64,000 nucleotides of DNA from assembly GCA_900548305.1 (NCBI GenBank), contig URJZ01000004.1, positions 1 through 64,000 on the forward strand, in the 5' to 3' direction. Positions 50,662 to 59,347 of the stretch are shown here, piece by piece. Source of the stretch: an uncultured Oscillospiraceae bacterium (GTDB taxonomy: Bacteria; Bacillota; Clostridia; Oscillospirales; Acutalibacteraceae). Made by a program: the position numbers and the translations under genes. The notes under the pieces are model-generated. The model ran no database searches, was not told where the DNA came from, and saw only the letters and a list, made by a program, of their open reading frames with translations. Each line of letters opens with the position of its first letter. The first letter of the stretch is position 1.

Positions 50662-53600
50662 TTATACATCTTTTACTATCGTAATACTACTTCCGCCATT
50701 TTTAGAGGGATGTACCTGAATTTGGGTTGCAATACGATTTTTTAATTCACTAACATGAGAAATAATTCCTACGGTGCGTCCCATTTTTTGAATTTGTGAT
50801 AATGCTTTCATAGCAGTATCTAAAGTATCTTGGTCCAGTGAGCCAAATCCTTCATCAATAAAGATAGAATCCAAACGGACACTTCCAGAATAAGATTGTA
50901 CTACATCGGATAGACCAAATGCCAAGGACAAGGAGGCAAGAAATTGTTCTCCGCCCGAAAGAGTCTCTATAGATCTGGGAGCTCCTGTAAAGCCGTCCAA
51001 TACCTCTAAATCCAAACCGCTTTTTGCATTTCCTCCAATAGAACCTTCTAAGCGTCTTAAACTATAGCGACCACGGCTGAGAAGAGAAAAAAATTCGTTA
51101 GCATAAGTTAATATATCATCCAGCATAATCCCAAGTATAAATTGCTGTAATGGAATTTTTTTTGAATTACCACCTGATAATAATTGATGTAGACGGCTTG
51201 CCTGTTCATATTGGGCTTCTGTTTCTTTGCTGTTACTGGTAATCTTTTGTAGCTGTGAAAGTGCTTTTTTTGTGTTTTCCAGTTGCTGCGTTTGAGCGCC
51301 AATTTTCAGAGATAGCGCATCATGCTGCTGTTGTAATTGTATATAGTCTGTTTCCAAAGGGACAATGTTAGGTTCAGCTTGTCCCTGCAATTGTATGGTT
51401 AGTTGATGCAGCTGTTGCAGAATTGTTTGCACCTGTGTGGTGTAGTCTTGAATCGTATGTTCTAATTCCTGTCTCTCTTGCACAGAGATGCGCAGAGGCT
51501 CTAAATCGGAATCTATATTGATATTTAGCATGTTTTCAACAGTTTCCAGTTGTTTTGTGAATATTTGTTTGCTTTTCTCCTCGGCGTCTATGGCTTCGGC
51601 TTGAACAGAAGCTGCATGTTCCAAGTTTGCTTTTTCTACAGCTATTTTGGAACACGCTTCCATCCATTTTGTATCCCAAAGGCTAGTATTTTCCTTTAGT
51701 CGTTTTAATGTACACTGTATATTGTTCCATTCTTTTTTTGCATTTATGATACCATTTGGAAGTTGTATGGAGTTGTTTAATTCTTTGATAGAAGCTTCAA
51801 TGACTGCCAATTGTTGATGATGAAACGCAATTTCTTCTCTTTTCTGTTCATATGTTTCTTTTAAACGGGATTGTTCATCTGATAATGTCTGCAAACGTTC
51901 TTCTGATTTCTTACGTGTTGCAATCAATGCTTCCGATTTCTGTATTTGCTCTTTTTGTTTCATTATTTGTATTTGTAACTGTTCATAATCAGTAGGAATT
52001 TTCTGGCATGCATCTGAGGCGGCTTTCAATTGACTTATTTTCTCGTCTAGTACAGCTTGTGCATGGCTGAAAGTTTGCAAATATTGTTGATAGTCTGTTT
52101 GTAATTGCTCTAATTCTGCTCTGAAAGCAGAAAGTTGTGCAGTATCTGTTTGTTCTAAACTGTTTTGTAGAGCAGGTGCAGGGTGATGAAGGGAGCCGCA
52201 TACAGGACATGGCTTATTTTCCTGTAACTCCTGTGCCATTGCCAAGGCTGTTTGCTCCAAAACAGCTGTTTGTATGTGTGATATTTGCTCTTGTTTTTGG
52301 GAAATAATATGTTCTTTTTCTTGTTTGATTGCAAAAGAAGAGTCAAATATTTGTTTTGCTTTTTCATGTTCTGTTTTGATTTGAGACCATGTGAGATATT
52401 GCTGTTCATACGTTTGAAAGATAAGCAGTTGTTCTTTATATTCGGGTAATTTCTGATATTCCGTGTCGATGGATTGCAGATATAGAGTTCCTTTTTGCAT
52501 TCGTTCTTCTATCTGGGTTATTTGTAGTTGTATTTGAGATTGCTCTGCATCCTTTTTTTCGATTATTTCTTGCATTTCTTTTTGTTGAATGTTCAGAGCA
52601 TCAATTCGTTTGAGTGTTTGTATGCTTCGTTCCAAATCGGGAAGGATTTTTTCCATCTGAACAATTTGTTCTTTTTGATTTAAGATGTTTTCTTGCTGGT
52701 CTTCCAGTTGCTTTTGACATAGTTGTGCTTGCTGAAATACTTGCTGCGCAGTTTGATAGGAAGCTTGTTTTTCTATGGATGATTTTTTAGAAGTTTGATA
52801 ATTTTGCCAATATGGATATATTTGTTCAATTTGTTTTGCGGAAGAAAGAAGTTTCTTTTTTTCTTCTATAGCCGGAGCGTAATCTTGCAGATTAATTTGT
52901 TTCCGTTCCAGTTCTTTTTTCTGTATCATTTTTTGTTGTAATTCTTTTGCTTGATTTAGTTGTTCTAAAGCATGTGCTACTGTTTTTTGCAGTTGTTTCA
53001 ATTCCGTTTGGGATGTAAGCAAGGCAGCGTTGTTCTGGATACATTTTTCTTCCAATGCTTCCACAGTTTCTACTTCTTCGCGCTCTAATAAAGCGTTTTT
53101 TGTGGCATATAGTTCGCCCACCTCTTTCGAGAGTGTGTTGGCATGTTGTTTCATTTTATCTGTAATTTGCGACCATATCTGTGTGGCAAACAGTGTTTGC
53201 AAAATTTCTGCTTTACCGTTGGAATTGGCACGGAGTAGTTTTAGAAAATCACCTTGCGGCAATACAATCACTTGGGAAAATTGTTCGCAGGTTAGTCCAA
53301 GCAGACGCTGTGCGTAGTCACGCACTTTGGTTTCACTTCCGCTGACCAGCAGTTCCCATTGTGCGTTTTTATCGGTAGGTAAACCGTCAGTGAGGCGATA
53401 ACAAATATGTTCTTCTCTGATATCCCGTCTACCGCTTCCTCTTACATAATATACAGACTGTGAACGATAAAAGCGGTAGACTTCACTGCCTAACTGAAAG
53501 GAGAAATCAACAGAGGTACTCAAAGAATCCTCTGCAGCCGTGCTGCGCATACTGGACCAACTGCGGCGACCTCCTGTTGCTTTGCAATATAGAGCAAAGC

Positions 53601-53745
53601 ACATAGCGTCCAGAATGGTTGTTTTTCCGCCGCCTGTGGCACCTGTAATTAAGAAGATTGGATTTTCTCCCAATGAAGAAAAATCAATGGTTGCAGATTG
53701 AATATAAGAGCCGAATCCTTGCATGGTAATGGAAATGGGTTTCAT
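50662..53745 (-). CDS. sbcC: Nuclease SbcCD subunit C (SMC-like ATPase)
   Basis: The 1027-residue protein has an N-terminal Walker A motif (LITGATGGGKTTILDAM, about 33-49), two long coiled-coil arms rich in Gln/Glu, a zinc hook KPCPVCGSLHHP near residue 512, and a C-terminal ABC signature LSGGEQFLASLSLAFGLSD with Walker B IFIDEGFGSLD. With SbcD it opens and degrades DNA hairpins and blocked ends. The ATP loop has GGGK where many have SGSGK-type residues. It lies 50 bases after sbcD. Confidence 0.96.
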   Translation of the reverse strand: MKPISITMQGFGSYIQSATIDFSSLGENPIFLITGATGGGKTTILDAMCFALYCKATGGRRSWSSMRSTAAEDSLSTSVDFSFQLGSEVYRFYRSQSVYYVRGSGRRDIREEHICYRLTDGLPTDKNAQWELLVSGSETKVRDYAQRLLGLTCEQFSQVIVLPQGDFLKLLRANSNGKAEILQTLFATQIWSQITDKMKQHANTLSKEVGELYATKNALLEREEVETVEALEEKCIQNNAALLTSQTELKQLQKTVAHALEQLNQAKELQQKMIQKKELERKQINLQDYAPAIEEKKKLLSSAKQIEQIYPYWQNYQTSKKSSIEKQASYQTAQQVFQQAQLCQKQLEDQQENILNQKEQIVQMEKILPDLERSIQTLKRIDALNIQQKEMQEIIEKKDAEQSQIQLQITQIEERMQKGTLYLQSIDTEYQKLPEYKEQLLIFQTYEQQYLTWSQIKTEHEKAKQIFDSSFAIKQEKEHIISQKQEQISHIQTAVLEQTALAMAQELQENKPCPVCGSLHHPAPALQNSLEQTDTAQLSAFRAELEQLQTDYQQYLQTFSHAQAVLDEKISQLKAASDACQKIPTDYEQLQIQIMKQKEQIQKSEALIATRKKSEERLQTLSDEQSRLKETYEQKREEIAFHHQQLAVIEASIKELNNSIQLPNGIINAKKEWNNIQCTLKRLKENTSLWDTKWMEACSKIAVEKANLEHAASVQAEAIDAEEKSKQIFTKQLETVENMLNINIDSDLEPLRISVQERQELEHTIQDYTTQVQTILQQLHQLTIQLQGQAEPNIVPLETDYIQLQQQHDALSLKIGAQTQQLENTKKALSQLQKITSNSKETEAQYEQASRLHQLLSGGNSKKIPLQQFILGIMLDDILTYANEFFSLLSRGRYSLRRLEGSIGGNAKSGLDLEVLDGFTGAPRSIETLSGGEQFLASLSLAFGLSDVVQSYSGSVRLDSIFIDEGFGSLDQDTLDTAMKALSQIQKMGRTVGIISHVSELKNRIATQIQVHPSKNGGSSITIVKDV

Positions 53746-53795
53746 AACAAAAATGAACCTCCCTTCTGAATGGTATTATTGTTACATTTTCTATA

Positions 53796-54947
53796 TTATG
53801 AATTGGCCTGATTCTCTTTTAATTCGCTGAAAAGTCTTTGAAATAGAACTTCATCTTCTTTGGTAGGTTCTGTACCGCAAATTTGTTGCAAGAACTGTGA
53901 AAATACGGTCATTTCATTGATGGTGCGGTTTTGTATCGTTTGGCGCAATGTTTTTTGTTCCCCGGATAATTCTGTGTGAAGCCAATTACAATGTACGGAA
54001 AGTACATTAGGAAAATAAGGGCGAAGTTGTTCCAATGGCATATAAACGGGGGTATTATTGGTAAGTTCTACGGCTAAATAGTCCTCAGAGGGAGCTGTTT
54101 TACCAAGAGCAATCAACTCCTCTAATGTTCCTGTTACCGTGCGCATATCGCGTAAGGCTGGAATAGGAAGCAGAGTTGTGGTATTGCTCTGTTTTGTAAT
54201 ATCTAACAGTGTGAGTGATTTTTTGTGACGTTCTTCATCAAAGGAATACTTTAAAGGCGAACCGGAATAACGTGCGCACTCACCTACTCGTTGTGGACCA
54301 TGCAGATGTCCCAGAGCAGTATAATCAAAACTTTGGAACAAAGAAGGTGGAACTTCTCCGCTTCCACCTACATAAATAGCACTTTCAGAATCACATGTTT
54401 GGCTTCCGGCAGCAAAACAATGACCTACTAAGATGTTAATTGCAGTTTGGTCCATATTATCTTGTATGGCAGAAATGACTGCTTGATATGCCATAGGAAA
54501 TCCTTGAATAGATTCATCCTGAAAATATTGACGTACGGTAGCAGGTTCTATGTAAGGTAGTAAATACAGATGTAATGTTTCATTGTCTTTTGTGAATACA
54601 ACAGGGGAAAATACATCTTCTAATTTGGTAGCAATGTAAATACCGCTACTGCGCAGCATAGAGGATCCCACTGCAATACGATCAGCACCATCATGATTAC
54701 CGGAAATAACAGCAAAGGGGATTTGGAGCCGGCTCATTTCGGTTAGAACTTCGTCAAACATACGAATAGCTTCTACAGGTGCAATTTGTCTGTCAAAAAT
54801 ATCTCCTGCTAATATTACACAATCGGGTTGCTCTTTTTGCACAGTGGGAAGAAATATTTCTTTGATAAAGTGTGCCTGGTCTTGAAGTAGAGAGCGTCCA
54901 TAAATCATTTTTCCAAGATGCCAGTCAGAGGTATGGAGAATCTTCAA
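53796..54947 (-). CDS. sbcD: Nuclease SbcCD subunit D
   Basis: The 383-residue Mre11-type phosphoesterase has the metal motifs TSDWHLGK, AGDIFD, SGNHDGADR, GHCFA and GHLHGPQ in order. It supplies the nuclease activity of the SbcCD complex. Translation starts at TTG with AAAGGAG 9 bases upstream. The adjacent phosphoesterase gene ends 19 bases before it. Confidence 0.95.
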   Translation of the reverse strand: MKILHTSDWHLGKMIYGRSLLQDQAHFIKEIFLPTVQKEQPDCVILAGDIFDRQIAPVEAIRMFDEVLTEMSRLQIPFAVISGNHDGADRIAVGSSMLRSSGIYIATKLEDVFSPVVFTKDNETLHLYLLPYIEPATVRQYFQDESIQGFPMAYQAVISAIQDNMDQTAINILVGHCFAAGSQTCDSESAIYVGGSGEVPPSLFQSFDYTALGHLHGPQRVGECARYSGSPLKYSFDEERHKKSLTLLDITKQSNTTTLLPIPALRDMRTVTGTLEELIALGKTAPSEDYLAVELTNNTPVYMPLEQLRPYFPNVLSVHCNWLHTELSGEQKTLRQTIQNRTINEMTVFSQFLQQICGTEPTKEDEVLFQRLFSELKENQANS

Positions 54948-54966
54948 GATAGTAAACTCCTTTCTG

Positions 54967-55677
54967 TCATTTTTTTCTGCGAGTTCCTCGTTTGGAGGAT
55001 GAAGAATTTGGAGAGTCCGGTGTTATAATTTGCTCAAATACCGCAATGTGACGGTTACTCATAGTACGGTCAACGTGTTGTGCACCAAAAAACCATTGTT
55101 TGTATGTTACTTGTACGAGTATTTCTTCGAAAAAGGATTGCAAGGCAGAACGATGGATATCTTGTCTTGTGCCGAATACCACATGGTTTGGACATGGTTC
55201 ATGAGTAATAATGTAGTCTACTGTTAACTGATGATCAAATAAATGTTTTGCTCCGGATATCATTTCTTCACGGGTTGGCATTTCTTGCGGCCACCATCTG
55301 CCTGTTTCCATATAGACTTCTTTTTCCTCTGTTTCTCCGCCGCCAAAGGCGAAAATGCTGTGCCCGTCTATTTCGAATATCTCTCCGCGCTTTAGGTGAA
55401 GAATATTTGGACGTATTTCGTGTACGGTTCCTTGATTCCATTGTTTGGTAGGATAGGTATTTAGTAAATCAAAATTTTCATGGGTACCATCCACAAATAA
55501 GATAGTATATGGTTTTTGACTTAGTTTTTCCAATTGTTTTTCTTCTTTTTTTCCGCCGTTCCAGATAAATCCAAAGTCACCGCAAATAATAAGATAGTCT
55601 TCAGAAGTGAATTTTTTGGTCTGTTCTGTTTCAAAACGTTTGATATCTCCATGCGTATTTCCGGTAATATAAATCAC
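54967..55677 (-). CDS. Calcineurin-like metallophosphoesterase
   Basis: The 236-residue product is a metallophosphoesterase with altered motifs: GNTHGD (usual GDxHG), ICGDFGFIW (GDxxD region without the second Asp), DGTHEN (in place of GNHE/D), ITHEPC and FGAQHVDR (for GHxH). Proteins with DGNHEN-type motifs and this length are common in clostridia; the substrate is unknown. It ends with a basic tail (SSSKRGTRRKK). It is the first gene of a three-gene unit with sbcD and sbcC. Confidence 0.8.
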   Translation of the reverse strand: MIYITGNTHGDIKRFETEQTKKFTSEDYLIICGDFGFIWNGGKKEEKQLEKLSQKPYTILFVDGTHENFDLLNTYPTKQWNQGTVHEIRPNILHLKRGEIFEIDGHSIFAFGGGETEEKEVYMETGRWWPQEMPTREEMISGAKHLFDHQLTVDYIITHEPCPNHVVFGTRQDIHRSALQSFFEEILVQVTYKQWFFGAQHVDRTMSNRHIAVFEQIITPDSPNSSSSKRGTRRKK

Positions 55678-55839
55678 ACAGACCCTCCTTATCCTGAAAT
55701 TTGTTCCAATTTGTTAATAATCTGAAAAATCCCTTTTCATTTAGAAACGGAACTGGTATACTTAAATTTAGATGAATTTCGACATGTTTTTTATTCAATT
55801 TGATTATAATCATCATATCATAACGGAGGCAAAATTTCC

Positions 55840-57213
55840 ATGAAAAAAAAGATAGTTCCATGCATCGCATTTCTGTTTGTTGTTTTCATGATGATACCTG
55901 CATTATCTGCTTCAGCTGCGGTATTTAATATTGATTTTGAAACAAAATCCAAAGGCATTTATATGGCTAACCTAGACACAGATACTGTAGTATATGAAAA
56001 GGATGCGGATTTAAGGTTAGAACCGGCCTCTTGCACTAAAATTATGACATATGTTGTGGCAGTAGAGCACATTAATGATTTAGAAGGTACGAAAATTACG
56101 GTTAGTGACTATATTGAGCCGACATTAACAGGAACAGGAAGTTCCATGGCGGGTGTTATTACAGGTGAGGAGTTAACGGCACTGCAGTTGCTGAGTTTGA
56201 TGATGGTGCCTTCAGGTAATGATGCTTCTTTAGTACTTGCAGAGTATGTGGGCGGATTGGAAACAGGTGCGACGGGAGAAGAGGCTGTCAAGAATTTTGT
56301 ACAAATGATGAATGATAAGGCGGCAGAACTTGGTTTAAGCAATACACATTTTAATAATCCTCACGGATTACACGATGATGAACATTACACCACTGCTTCT
56401 GATTTATATCAAATTACAAAATATGCATTAACATTGCCTCATTTTTCAGATATTACCTCTCAAACATTTTATACGTTACCTGCTACAAATAAAAGCGCAA
56501 AATCAAGAACAGTATATACTACCAATAAGATGATTTCAGAAAATACAGCGGATAATCCATATTATTACCAATATGCAAAAGGGATTAAAACCGGATCTCA
56601 TGACCAAGCTGGTTATTGTTTGGTTTCCAGCGCAGTATACGATGGTTATACATATATATGTGTAACACTGGGTGCTCCTTCTTTAGATGCCAATGGCAAC
56701 GAAATGGAAGAACGCGGAGAGATGATAGACTCCAAAAATTTATATCGTTGGGCGTTTACCACTTTAGAGCAGAAGGATATCATAAAAAGTACCGATATGA
56801 TTGCGGAAGTGAAAATAGATTATGTTTGGAATCAAGACAGGCTGTTGTTGTCTCCTGAAAAAGATTTTTCTACTATTTTACCGTCCGATGTGGATCCCAG
56901 CAGTGTAATGGTTACTACACATTTACCTGAAAAGGTAGAGGCTCCTGTAAAAAAAGGGGATGTTATTGGCACCGCTACGCTAAGCTATGCAAATCAGGAA
57001 TTGACTACCATTAATTTAGTAGCAGCCGAATCTATGGAAAAAAGTGAATTGCTGCAAATAGGAAGTGTAATGAAAGATATCTTTAGCTCTCTTTGGTTTA
57101 TTATCATTGCAAGCGTTATAGGTGTTCTTCTGATTGTTTATATCACACTTACGTTACTTTATAAAAATAAAAAGAAAAAGATGCGTAAAGTAAAGAAATA
57201 TAGAAAGATGTAA
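55840..57213 (+). CDS. D-alanyl-D-alanine carboxypeptidase (PBP5/DacF type)
   Basis: The 457-residue product has a signal peptide ending ALSASAA (about residue 27), an S11 peptidase domain with S64-x-x-K67 (SCTK), S125-G-N127 and K250-T-G252, and a C-terminal beta-rich domain. Instead of the usual amphipathic anchor helix it ends with a full membrane segment (about 417-442) and a Lys-rich tail. It trims the terminal D-Ala of peptidoglycan stem peptides. CGGAGG lies before the ATG. Confidence 0.93.
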   Translation: MKKKIVPCIAFLFVVFMMIPALSASAAVFNIDFETKSKGIYMANLDTDTVVYEKDADLRLEPASCTKIMTYVVAVEHINDLEGTKITVSDYIEPTLTGTGSSMAGVITGEELTALQLLSLMMVPSGNDASLVLAEYVGGLETGATGEEAVKNFVQMMNDKAAELGLSNTHFNNPHGLHDDEHYTTASDLYQITKYALTLPHFSDITSQTFYTLPATNKSAKSRTVYTTNKMISENTADNPYYYQYAKGIKTGSHDQAGYCLVSSAVYDGYTYICVTLGAPSLDANGNEMEERGEMIDSKNLYRWAFTTLEQKDIIKSTDMIAEVKIDYVWNQDRLLLSPEKDFSTILPSDVDPSSVMVTTHLPEKVEAPVKKGDVIGTATLSYANQELTTINLVAAESMEKSELLQIGSVMKDIFSSLWFIIIASVIGVLLIVYITLTLLYKNKKKKMRKVKKYRKM

Positions 57214-57226
57214 GAACGTTTGTCTA

Positions 57227-57255
57227 TTGACAGTTGTGTAAAAATCTTATAGAAT
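57227..57255 (+). promoter_or_regulatory. Promoter of rnpB
   Basis: TTGACA and TAGAAT are separated by 17 bases; the predicted start of transcription coincides with the 5' end of the RNase P RNA. Confidence 0.85.
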
Positions 57256-57260
57256 AAACG

Positions 57261-57611
57261 TTGCGAGCAGACTGAACAGTCGCGGGTATCACTCGAAAGG
57301 GGATATCTGAGGAAAGTCCGAGCTCCACAGGGCAGAATAACGGCTAACGGCCGCCGGGGGCGACCCTAGGGATAGTGCAACAGAGAGATACCGCCCGGTT
57401 TTACCGTGGTAAGGATGGAAAGGCGAGGTAAGAGCTCACCAGCGTGTAGGAGACTACACGGCTATGTAAACCCTATTCGGAGCAACACCGCAGAGAAACA
57501 CATAGCGCTTGCCCGGCGCGTTTCGAGAAGGTGGCATGAGCCGTGGTGGCAACACCCGGCCAAGATAGATGACTGTTCACGACAGAACTCGGCTTATAGG
57601 TCTGGTCGCAA
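57261..57611 (+). ncRNA. rnpB: RNase P RNA, class A
   Basis: Conserved blocks appear in order: GAGGAAAGTCCGAGCTCC, AGGGCAG, GATAGTGCAACAGAGAGA, GGTAAGGATGGAAAGGCG with GGTAAGAGCTCACCAGC, and AGATAGATGACTGTTC with GACAGAACTCGGCTTA. The ends TTGCGA (57261) and TCGCAA (57611) pair to form P1. The RNA is the catalytic subunit that matures tRNA 5' ends. The type A layout (not the Bacillus type B) is usual in Clostridia. Confidence 0.97.
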
Positions 57612-57612
57612 T

Positions 57613-57645
57613 AAAACACGCTTCCCAACTGGGAAGCGTGTTTTA
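57613..57645 (+). terminator. Terminator of rnpB
   Basis: AAAACACGCTTCCCA with an ACT loop pairs with GGGAAGCGTGTTTT, followed by T. Confidence 0.9.
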
Positions 57646-57796
57646 TTTTTATATTGTTTTTCTTTAATAAAATACTACAAATAGAGAGAAGGAAAGAGTT
57701 TATTTATAGGACGTTGGTTCAATTTAAGAGGCTATTTTATGTTATGAGATATTCAGCTGTTATGACTTTAGAAGTATTAATTTTAAAGAGGAAATA

Positions 57797-57826
57797 AAAA
57801 AGGACGTACAATATTACGTCCTTTTT
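57797..57826. terminator. Intrinsic-terminator-like hairpin
   Basis: AAAAAGGACGTA pairs with TACGTCCTTTTT around CAATAT; it could act in either direction. Confidence 0.7.
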
Positions 57827-57854
57827 ATAGAATATTATAATGTGTTTATAAATA

Positions 57855-57892
57855 GGAAAAAGCCAATTATCATATGATAATTGGCTTTTTCC
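57855..57892. terminator. 38-bp perfect palindrome downstream of amtB
   Basis: GGAAAAAGCCAATTATCAT is followed at once by its reverse complement, with CATATG at the centre. It is 58 bases past the amtB stop and is the likely terminator of glnN-amtB. Confidence 0.7.
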
Positions 57893-57949
57893 GAGCATTT
57901 AGTTGCTCGTCACCCTATCGAACAACCGGCTGCAAATTCCAAGAAGATA

Positions 57950-59263
57950 TTATTCTTCGTCTTTTTTAACTGGAGTACGATCGAATGTTGTCACAGGAGC
58001 AAATTTTTCCTCAAGTGGATCGATTGTAATTTGTAAGAATTCTTGGTAAGATGTCTCAACAAGGTTGAAGTCAGAGCGATCAAGACCAGCAATTTCTTCT
58101 TCTTTATGAGCACGTAGGCCGATTGTGTATTTCAATACGAAGAATACGATTGTCATAACAGCAGCGCCCCATGCTAGGATAGCAGCTACGCCTAGGCATT
58201 GGATGCCAAAGCCGTACCAACCATGACCGTAGAATACGCCCATTTCAGTAGAGAATAGACCGGTTAAAATAGCACCAGTTGCACCGCAGAAGCAGTGTAG
58301 ACCAACAGCACCGATTGGATCGTCAACTTTGAATACTTTGTCAACCAATTCAATACCAAATACCATTACGAAAGCTGCAACGATACCAATGCAGAATGCG
58401 CCCCAAGGCTCAATTTGGTCACAACCAGCAGTAATTGCTACTAGACCAGCTAAAGGTGCGTTCAACATCATAGAAACACTTGGTTTTCTATATTTAATCC
58501 AAGTAATAGCTAGAACTGCGATTGTGGAAGCTGCAGCTGCAATGTTAGAGGATAGGAATACATTAGATGCAGTTACCATAGTGTCAGAATCTGCAACGAT
58601 GGTGGAGCAAGCATTAAATGCAAACCAACCGAACCATAGAATAAATGTACCCATACCTGCTAATGTGAGAGAGTGAGCTGGCATTTCTCTTGGTTTTTTG
58701 TTTTTGTCGTATTTTCCAATACGTGGTCCAACAATAGCAGCACCAACAAGTGCAATAATACCGCCAAGACCGTGAACAGAAGAGGAACCCGCAAAATCGT
58801 GGAAGCCCAATTGGTTAAGCCAACCATGTTCACTCCAAGCCCAGTGACCAACAACAGGGTATACAAAACCACTGATGATAGTACTATAGATAAGGAATGC
58901 TTTAAAGTTAACTCTTTCTAACATAGCGCCGGAAACAACTGCAGCAGTTGTAGCACAGATAGCGCCGTGGAACATAACGTTTGCATAGCTAGGAATAGAT
59001 GGGTTTAGCTCTGGATAGCTGTTCATAGCTACAAAGTTAAAGTCTCCAATAAATGGGTTACTGTCACCAAACATAATACCATAGCCAAATGCCCAGAATA
59101 CAAGGGAAGCAATGGCAAAGTCTAGAATGTTATCAATCCAAGCTGTGCTTGAGTTTTTCACTCTAGAGAAACCAGTTTCTAGCAATGCGAAACCAGTATG
59201 CATAAAGAAAATGAACATAGTTCCGAATAGAACCCACATGGTATCTATTGCTGAAATTTCCAT
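57950..59263 (-). CDS. amtB: Ammonium transporter Amt
   Basis: The 437-residue membrane protein has 11 membrane segments, starting directly at TM1 with no signal peptide. The two channel histidines are in SSVHGLGGIIAL and GLHCFCGATGAI; FHGAICATTAAVVSGAMLER and WFGWFAFN(A)CS are family segments. It conducts ammonium into the cell. A cytoplasmic tail of about 50 residues ends in PVKKDEE. It lies 84 bases after glnN; no PII (GlnK) gene is adjacent. GGAGG precedes the ATG. Confidence 0.95.
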   Translation of the reverse strand: MEISAIDTMWVLFGTMFIFFMHTGFALLETGFSRVKNSSTAWIDNILDFAIASLVFWAFGYGIMFGDSNPFIGDFNFVAMNSYPELNPSIPSYANVMFHGAICATTAAVVSGAMLERVNFKAFLIYSTIISGFVYPVVGHWAWSEHGWLNQLGFHDFAGSSSVHGLGGIIALVGAAIVGPRIGKYDKNKKPREMPAHSLTLAGMGTFILWFGWFAFNACSTIVADSDTMVTASNVFLSSNIAAAASTIAVLAITWIKYRKPSVSMMLNAPLAGLVAITAGCDQIEPWGAFCIGIVAAFVMVFGIELVDKVFKVDDPIGAVGLHCFCGATGAILTGLFSTEMGVFYGHGWYGFGIQCLGVAAILAWGAAVMTIVFFVLKYTIGLRAHKEEEIAGLDRSDFNLVETSYQEFLQITIDPLEEKFAPVTTFDRTPVKKDEE

Positions 59264-59307
59264 AGTTTTCTACCTCCAAACAAAATTGTGTAATGCATTT
59301 TTGTTTA

Positions 59308-59329
59308 TACATATGTTTGCACATATGTA
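59308..59329. promoter_or_regulatory. Inverted repeat between glnN and amtB
   Basis: TACATATGT and ACATATGTA flank a TTGC spacer (9-bp perfect arms). Each arm also contains the palindrome ACATATGT. It may be an operator or an RNA hairpin that lowers amtB relative to glnN; no factor can be named. Confidence 0.45.
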
Positions 59330-59347
59330 GTCGCAAAAACAAAACGA

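Larger units (their letters stand above)
57646..57949. other. Gene-free region with two hairpins
   Basis: No gene is supported. It contains the hairpin at 57797-57826, the palindrome at 57855-57892, and a small hairpin CGAGCA / TGCTCG at 57892-57909. Confidence 0.55.

Noticed and set aside
57406..57684. 92-residue open frame on the plus strand
   Set aside because: It lies inside and past the RNase P RNA; the conserved RNA blocks explain the sequence.
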